This document shows, one piece after another, positions 5,917-9,930 of a stretch of DNA of 9,930 bases. The DNA comes from an uncultured Candidatus Melainabacteria bacterium (GTDB lineage Bacteria; Cyanobacteriota; Vampirovibrionia; Gastranaerophilales; Gastranaerophilaceae). The stretch covers positions 1 through 9,930 of the forward strand of contig CAKUUG010000051.1 in assembly GCA_934692665.1 (NCBI GenBank). The letters are read 5' to 3'. Each line of letters begins with the position of its first letter. Position 1 is the first letter of the stretch. A program made the translations under genes and the position numbers. The notes beneath the pieces are model-generated. The model ran no database searches and was not told the DNA's origin. It saw nothing but the letters and a program-made list of their open reading frames with translations.

Positions 5917-7263
5917 TTATTTTTTTAAAAAGAAATTAAATTTATAGGGGGGATAAAATATATCCCTATCAAAGAAAAAATTATTTTTAAATACGCTTCT
6001 TTTATTTGAAAAAGTATCAAAAGAATATTTTCCATGGTATTTTCCCATGCCACTTTCACCAACTCCACCAAAAGGCAAATCTTTCGACATAATTTGTGCA
6101 ATAACATCATTAATTGCACTAGTTCCTGAAGTTGTTTTTGATAATATATTTTCAGCAAACTTTTTGTTTTTTGAAAAGACATATAATGCAAGCGGTTTTG
6201 GTCTGGAATTTATGAAATTTATTACGTTATCAATATTTTCATAAGCAAATACAGGCAGAATTGGTCCAAATATTTCATTCATCATTAATTCAGAATTAAA
6301 ATCAGGAGAATCAACAATTGTTGGTTCAATAAACAAATCACATTCATCTGTTTTGCCGCCAAAAAGTATGTTTTGACCTTCAAGATATGATTTTATTCTA
6401 TTGAATTGTTTTGAGTTTATGATTCTTGAATAGTATTTTGAATTTTGAACATCATCACCGAAAAAAGATTTTATCGCTTGAATCATTTGTATAACAAGTT
6501 CATTTTTTATTCGTTTATCAACAAAAAGATAATCAGGAGCAATACAAGTTTGACCATTGTTGAATGTTTTACCCCAAATAATTCTATTTGCAGCGATTTT
6601 AATATTTACATCATAGTCAACAATAACGGGACTTTTTCCACCGAGTTCCAATGTTGTTGGAATCAAATTTTTACTTGCTTCTTGGTGAACAAGATATCCT
6701 GTTTTTGTGCTTCCTGTATAAAATATGTAATCAAATTTTTCGCTCAAAAGTTCATCTTTTAAGTCAGTCGAATTTTCAAGCACTTTTATGTAATTGTCAT
6801 TAAAATTGTTATTAATTAATCTGGTTAAAATTTTTGTCGTATGCGAAGAACTCTTTGACATTTTTAATATTGCACAATTTCCTGCAGCAATTGCTCCGAC
6901 AAGAGGCGTCATAGATAAATACATAGGGTAATTCCAAGGTGAAATAATCAACACACAGCCAAAAGGTTCAGAAATAACAAAACTCTTTGTAAACAAAAAA
7001 GATTTTACGTTTTTTGGTTTCATCCATTTTTTTAAATTTTTTATTGCATAATCTATTTCAGATACAACAGGCATGAAATCCGCATAATAAGTCTCAAGAC
7101 TACTTCTTTTTAAATCCAAATAAATACAATTTGTAATTTCTCTTTTGTTGTCAATTAATATTTGCTTTAATTTTTTTAGATTTTCAATCCTAAATTCGTA
7201 ACTTTTTGTAATAGAAGTAAGAAAAAAACTTCTTTGCTTTTCGATTGTGTCTTTTGTAGTCAT
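5917..7263 (-). CDS. Aldehyde dehydrogenase, class-3-like (ALDH3 family)
   Basis: This cytoplasmic enzyme oxidises aldehydes to acids with NAD(P)+. Length (448) and C-terminal YPPYKF suit the short ALDH3 type that acts on fatty or aromatic aldehydes. Visible motifs are SPWNYP with Asn111, GSTKTG (184-189), LELGGKSP with general base Glu206, NNGQTC with nucleophile Cys240, NEIFGPILPV (329-338) and PFGGVGESGMGKYHG (397-411). Catalytic residues are all present. The usual KPSE cofactor motif reads KMSK (134-137): Lys134 is kept, but the Glu that normally contacts the adenosine ribose is Lys137, which may favour NADP+. AAGG lies 5 nt before the ATG. It sits between the metal ATPase (90 bp upstream) and rubrerythrin (49 bp downstream). 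A lone TATAAT in the 90-bp gap (7297-7292) could be its own promoter but lacks a -35. Confidence 0.95.
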   Translation of the reverse strand: MTTKDTIEKQRSFFLTSITKSYEFRIENLKKLKQILIDNKREITNCIYLDLKRSSLETYYADFMPVVSEIDYAIKNLKKWMKPKNVKSFLFTKSFVISEPFGCVLIISPWNYPMYLSMTPLVGAIAAGNCAILKMSKSSSHTTKILTRLINNNFNDNYIKVLENSTDLKDELLSEKFDYIFYTGSTKTGYLVHQEASKNLIPTTLELGGKSPVIVDYDVNIKIAANRIIWGKTFNNGQTCIAPDYLFVDKRIKNELVIQMIQAIKSFFGDDVQNSKYYSRIINSKQFNRIKSYLEGQNILFGGKTDECDLFIEPTIVDSPDFNSELMMNEIFGPILPVFAYENIDNVINFINSRPKPLALYVFSKNKKFAENILSKTTSGTSAINDVIAQIMSKDLPFGGVGESGMGKYHGKYSFDTFSNKRSVFKNNFFFDRDIFYPPYKFNFFLKK

Positions 7264-7353
7264 ATAAACCTTTTTTTAAAAATTTGATATAATTATATAT
7301 GACTGTAATTTTTTTGACATTGGCCAACTATCTATGATTTTTAAAGAAATTAT

Positions 7354-9138
7354 TTAATTTTTTAGAACTCGAAGTGAATTCAAAATAGCAATCAAAGTTA
7401 CACCAACATCAGCAAAAATTGCACCCCACATTGTCATAAAACCAAATGTACTAAGAATCAAAAACAAAAGTTTAACTCCAATTGCAAAAACGATATTTTG
7501 TTTAACGATTTTCATCGTTTTTTTGCTTATTTTGATTGCATTTATAAGTTTTGATGGCATATCATCCATAATCACAACATCTGAAGCACAAATAGCAGCA
7601 TCTGAACCTAGTCCGCCCATTGCAACACCAACGTCCGCTCTAGTGATAACAGGGGCATCATTGATACCATCACCAACATACACAGTTGTTCCTTTGTGAT
7701 TTTTCATTATTTCTTCCAGTTTTTCAACTTTTTCATTAGGTAAAAGTTCTGCATAGGCTTCTTTTGTATTAAGTTCGCTTTGAATTGATTTTACGGCCAA
7801 AGTAGTGTCACCACTGAGTATTGTTGTATTGATATTGTGTTTATTTAAGTAAGAAACCAAAGAATTTGAATCGCTTTTTATACTGTCACTGATTACAATA
7901 TTACCTATACAATTACCGTTTATTCCAACATAAACAACAGTACCAATTGTATTTTCAATTTTTTCAATGCCTAATAATTTTGCATTTCCGACAAGAATTT
8001 CATTTCCGTCAAATTCTGTTTTGACACCTTTTCCGGAAATTTCTGTTATTTTTTGTATAGGAATTTCTTTTCCATAAGCTCTTTTTATTGCCTTTGCAAT
8101 AGGATGATTGGAAGCGCTTTCTGTAATTGCAGCATATTTTAATATATCAGGGTTAGATGAATTTATTTTAACTACCCTAAAATCACCATTAGTTAATGTA
8201 CCCGTTTTATCAAATACTACATTTTTAAGTTGAGAAAGTTTTTCTAAATATATACTGCCTTTAACCAATATTCCCGACTTTGATGCAGCACCAATTCCTG
8301 CAAAAAAGCCCAAAGGGACAGATATAACCAATGCACAAGGACAAGAAATTACAAGAAAAGTCAAAGCTCTTTCTATCCAGTTTCCATCAGAAAAATACGG
8401 AGGAATAAATGCAATAAATATAGCCAAAACGACAACAAATGGGGTATATATTTTTGCAAATCTTGTAATAAAATTTTCTGATTTTGATTTTTTAGAAGAA
8501 GCATCTTCAATTAGATTTAAAATTTTAGAAACCGTAGAATCATCAAAAGCCTTTGTAACCTTGATTTTTATTACACCACTCAAATTAATACAACCGTTGT
8601 TAACGTTTTGACCAACATCAACACTTCTTGGCAAAGATTCTCCCGTTAAAGATGAAGTGTCTATTTGGGAATTTCCTTCGATAATTATACCATCTAGAGG
8701 AATTTTTTCTCCCGGCTTTACAAGAATAATATCGCCGATTGCAACGTCTTGCGGCACTACGTTCAAAATTCCATTTTCAGTAATTTTGTTTGCAAAATCA
8801 GGTTTGATATTCATAAGTTCACTTATTGAATCTTTTGATTTATCAACAGCTTTATCTTCCAAATATTCACCAATTTTATACAAAAACATAACCATAACAG
8901 CTTCCGGCAGTTCTTTTATGCATATAGCACCTAAAGTTGCTATTGTCATTAAAAAGTTTTCATCAAAAATTTGACCTTTGAATATATTTTTTATCGCTTC
9001 AAACACTATGTCATAAGCAATAATAAAATATGCTACATAAAACAAAAAACTATATTTAAAGCCACATACAAAGAAAATAGAAGTTATAATGATTTTTTGA
9101 ATAATGAATTTATTTTCAGATTCTTCATTGTCACACAT
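7354..9138 (-). CDS. cadA: Zinc/cadmium/lead-exporting P1B-2-type ATPase
   Basis: This inner-membrane pump uses ATP to export Zn2+, Cd2+ or Pb2+. Over 594 residues, four membrane segments (about 13-27, 29-48, 60-75, 77-93) precede an actuator domain with TGES (165-168). Two further segments follow, the sixth holding the CPC metal site (266-268). The phosphorylation loop is DKTGT (Asp310), the nucleotide domain has SNHP (His345), and the hinge is GDGINDAP (489-496). The last two segments carry Lys556 and Asp577, the pair typical of zinc/cadmium rather than copper pumps. No N-terminal metal-binding (HMA) domain is present; the protein begins with a short acidic MCDNEESE. AAGGAG lies 7 nt before the ATG. 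It is divergent from an SmtB-like repressor and preceded by a consensus promoter with embedded operators. The symbol names the family; orthology to ziaA, zntA or cadA is not resolved. Confidence 0.95.
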   Translation of the reverse strand: MCDNEESENKFIIQKIIITSIFFVCGFKYSFLFYVAYFIIAYDIVFEAIKNIFKGQIFDENFLMTIATLGAICIKELPEAVMVMFLYKIGEYLEDKAVDKSKDSISELMNIKPDFANKITENGILNVVPQDVAIGDIILVKPGEKIPLDGIIIEGNSQIDTSSLTGESLPRSVDVGQNVNNGCINLSGVIKIKVTKAFDDSTVSKILNLIEDASSKKSKSENFITRFAKIYTPFVVVLAIFIAFIPPYFSDGNWIERALTFLVISCPCALVISVPLGFFAGIGAASKSGILVKGSIYLEKLSQLKNVVFDKTGTLTNGDFRVVKINSSNPDILKYAAITESASNHPIAKAIKRAYGKEIPIQKITEISGKGVKTEFDGNEILVGNAKLLGIEKIENTIGTVVYVGINGNCIGNIVISDSIKSDSNSLVSYLNKHNINTTILSGDTTLAVKSIQSELNTKEAYAELLPNEKVEKLEEIMKNHKGTTVYVGDGINDAPVITRADVGVAMGGLGSDAAICASDVVIMDDMPSKLINAIKISKKTMKIVKQNIVFAIGVKLLFLILSTFGFMTMWGAIFADVGVTLIAILNSLRVLKN

Positions 9139-9154
9139 AAGTTAACTCCTTATC

Positions 9155-9174
9155 AGTTGAATATATCTTCAACT
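9155..9174. promoter_or_regulatory. Operator 1 of the zinc repressor
   Basis: AGTTGAA-TATATC-TTCAACT is a perfect 7-base inverted repeat around a 6-bp spacer, containing the TGAA-N6-TTCA core bound by SmtB/CzrA-type ArsR-family repressors. It covers the predicted start of ATPase transcription (about 9171), where a bound repressor would block initiation. Confidence 0.8.
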
Positions 9175-9177
9175 ATT

Positions 9178-9207
9178 ATTATAATTGAATACCTGTTCAA
9201 CTGTCAA
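9178..9207 (-). promoter_or_regulatory. ATPase gene promoter
   Basis: On the minus strand, TTGACA (9207-9202) and TATAAT (9183-9178) are both perfect consensus, separated by 18 bp. The predicted start near 9171 gives a leader of about 33 nt with AAGGAG before the ATG. It is the strongest promoter in the window, as expected for one held off by a repressor. Confidence 0.85.
9185..9200. promoter_or_regulatory. Operator 2, inside the ATPase promoter spacer
   Basis: TTGAA-TACCTG-TTCAA fills 16 of the 18 bp between the -35 and -10 of the ATPase promoter. A repressor bound here would directly exclude RNA polymerase. MerR-type regulators also use long spacers, but the half-sites match the ArsR-family core and the neighbouring gene encodes an ArsR-family protein. 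Confidence 0.8.
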
Positions 9208-9255
9208 GTCTAAAAGGTTGTATTGTGCCAGAATTTTTACAAAACTTTATAATAG

Positions 9256-9271
9256 TTGAATTGTTGTTCAA
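9256..9271. promoter_or_regulatory. Operator 3, on the repressor's own promoter
   Basis: TTGAA-TTGTTG-TTCAA is the third copy of the same inverted repeat. It overlaps the -35 and most of the spacer of the promoter reading toward the repressor gene, which implies autorepression. Its centre is 71 bp from that of operator 2. Confidence 0.8.
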
Positions 9272-9283
9272 TTGTTGTATAAT
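9256..9283 (+). promoter_or_regulatory. Promoter of the zinc repressor gene
   Basis: TTGAAT (9256-9261), a 16-bp spacer and TATAAT (9278-9283) predict a start near 9290, only about 11 nt before the ATG, so the leader consists of little more than the Shine-Dalgarno GGGAG (9291-9295). A second TATAAT (9248-9253) could support a weaker upstream start but has a poor -35. Confidence 0.65.
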
Positions 9284-9300
9284 ATCAATTGGGAGAATTT

Positions 9301-9651
9301 ATGACATCAAAAACCTGCGATTGCGAAGCGACAAACAAAGTTCTTATTGAAAAAATTAAACCATCTATACCCAACGATACTGTAGTAGGTGGTTTATCCG
9401 GGTTATTTAAAATCATGGGCGACAAAACCAGAATGAAACTATTGTGGGCTATGGACAATGCCGAATTTTGTGTTGGAGATTTGGCGTATTTGCTCAATAT
9501 GACAAAATCGGCTGTCTCTCATCAGCTAAAAGTTTTAAAAGATGCAAAGCTTGTAAAATCTAAAAAAAACGGGAAGCACGTTATTTATTCGCTAAACGAT
9601 GACCATGTAAAAACAATATTTGAAAAAGCACTCGAACACATATTAGAATAA
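9301..9651 (+). CDS. smtB: ArsR-family zinc-responsive repressor, SmtB/ZiaR-like
   Basis: This dimeric winged-helix repressor should release DNA when it binds zinc. From the ATG at 9301 it has 116 residues. A TTG at 9289 in frame is disfavoured because GGGAG (9291-9295) lies 5 nt before the ATG and would itself be coding. The recognition helix is in MTKSAVSHQLKVLKDAKLV (67-85). The C-terminal helix has Asp100, His102, His113 and Glu116 in the spacing of the alpha-5 zinc site of SmtB (D104, H106, H117, E120). The helix-3 box reads EFCVGDLA (55-62), with one Cys as in SmtB (ELCVGD) rather than the two of CadC (ELCVCD). Cys6 and Cys8 could complete the second metal site. Three operators and the adjacent metal pump define its likely targets. 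Confidence 0.93.
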   Translation: MTSKTCDCEATNKVLIEKIKPSIPNDTVVGGLSGLFKIMGDKTRMKLLWAMDNAEFCVGDLAYLLNMTKSAVSHQLKVLKDAKLVKSKKNGKHVIYSLNDDHVKTIFEKALEHILE

Positions 9652-9743
9652 AATTAATTTTTGTAAATATTTTTTATTTTTTTATTTAAATTCACATCAA
9701 AATTTTTGTTACGAGCATTATAGATATAGACTTTGGGTTTTCT

Positions 9744-9930
9744 ATGATAGTATTTGATAAAAAAACGCAAAAAATAACTATAAATAGCCGTACTGCCAAA
9801 AAAGAAGAAAAACAACAAAAAATACAAGAAAAAGAAAAAACTGTAAAAACAAATTCTTCAGAAGTGCTAAATTCTTATGGTAGAGCTTTTGTCAACTTGA
9901 ATTTCAAAGGAAATATGAAAGATTCTTTTG
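9744..9930 (+). CDS. Hypothetical protein, N-terminal part only (cut by the window edge)
   Basis: The reading frame is open for 62 codons to the end of the window. It begins MIVFDKKTQKITI, continues as a highly charged Lys/Glu/Gln-rich stretch (residues 15-35) likely to be helical, and reaches SYGRAFVNLNFKGN (44-57). There is no signal peptide and no strong Shine-Dalgarno (only GGG about 6 nt upstream), so the start is tentative. I do not recognise it. The NLNFKGN patch recalls short N-terminal motifs that I associate with Gastranaerophilales proteins, but that is memory and not evidence in this window. Confidence 0.6.
   Translation, partial: MIVFDKKTQKITINSRTAKKEEKQQKIQEKEKTVKTNSSEVLNSYGRAFVNLNFKGNMKDSF

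Noticed and set aside
5950..5966. GGGATA-N5-TATCCC hairpin near the end of the aldehyde dehydrogenase gene
   Set aside because: It lies within coding sequence with no T run immediately after it, so I do not call it a terminator, though it could weaken readthrough into rubrerythrin.
6445..6762. Open frame of 105 codons on the plus strand inside the aldehyde dehydrogenase gene
   Set aside because: It is antisense to a clearly identified enzyme with all catalytic motifs and has no supporting signals.
7314..7342. TTGACA on the plus strand in the gap between the ATPase and aldehyde dehydrogenase genes
   Set aside because: There is no -10 element at a workable distance and no plus-strand gene downstream for it to serve.
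9289..9300. TTG start extending the zinc repressor by four residues (MGEF)
   Set aside because: The Shine-Dalgarno GGGAG (9291-9295) would lie inside the coding region, and it is placed ideally for the ATG at 9301.
1..9930. CRISPR array, insertion sequence, prophage or defence genes
   Set aside because: No regularly spaced repeats, transposase, integrase, terminal repeats or known defence domains are visible. The tRNA-Cys at the left edge is a possible integration site, but no integrase or duplicated tRNA end is seen.

Overview
The window is AT-rich, densely coded bacterial DNA with Shine-Dalgarno-led genes and intrinsic terminators. A Gram-negative-type cell is suggested by an arabinose-5-phosphate isomerase of the KDO (lipopolysaccharide) pathway. 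A low-oxygen lifestyle is suggested by a rubrerythrin. The zinc regulator is of the cyanobacterial SmtB/ZiaR type and sits divergently from a zinc/cadmium ATPase, as ziaR-ziaA does in Synechocystis. Two lineage-specific-looking proteins carry a short aromatic patch near the N-terminus (GVSFCA, NLNFKGN). Together these fit a gut-type non-photosynthetic cyanobacterial relative (Vampirovibrionia/Gastranaerophilales), but that placement is inference. An AT-rich member of another anaerobic Gram-negative lineage is not excluded.

Layout. 1-70: tRNA-Cys lacking its first two bases, followed at 79-1488 (-) by an unrecognised 469-residue protein that may be a papain-like cysteine peptidase. 1624-2610 (+): kdsD, ended by a 13-bp hairpin terminator. 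2748-3563 (+): a Gly/Ser/Ala-rich protein of unknown function, ended by a 16-bp perfect hairpin. 3601-4005: a long non-coding gap with a strong minus-strand terminator that no minus-strand gene explains (possible small RNA), several inverted repeats, and a good promoter for the next gene. 4006-5301 (+): a membrane-anchored or secreted phosphodiester glycosidase (NAGPA family).

Then three minus-strand genes run in series. A P1B-2 zinc/cadmium ATPase (7354-9138) is followed after 90 bp by a class-3-like aldehyde dehydrogenase (5917-7263), and after 49 bp by rubrerythrin (5328-5867). A SmtB-like repressor (9301-9651, +) diverges from the ATPase. The 162-bp divergent region holds three copies of TTGAA-N6-TTCAA placed on both promoters. 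The window ends in a truncated K/E/Q-rich protein (9744-9930).

How it works together (inference). Apo-repressor occupies the three operators and shuts both its own promoter and the ATPase promoter. Zinc binding at the C-terminal helix site releases it, and the ATPase exports metal. The aldehyde dehydrogenase and rubrerythrin could be co-transcribed with the pump, linking metal export to aldehyde and peroxide detoxification, but a separate promoter is possible. The most clearly supported regulatory structure is the zinc control region. The most open question is the orphan minus-strand terminator with its pyrimidine-rich upstream stretch. I see no defence system, mobile element or CRISPR array.
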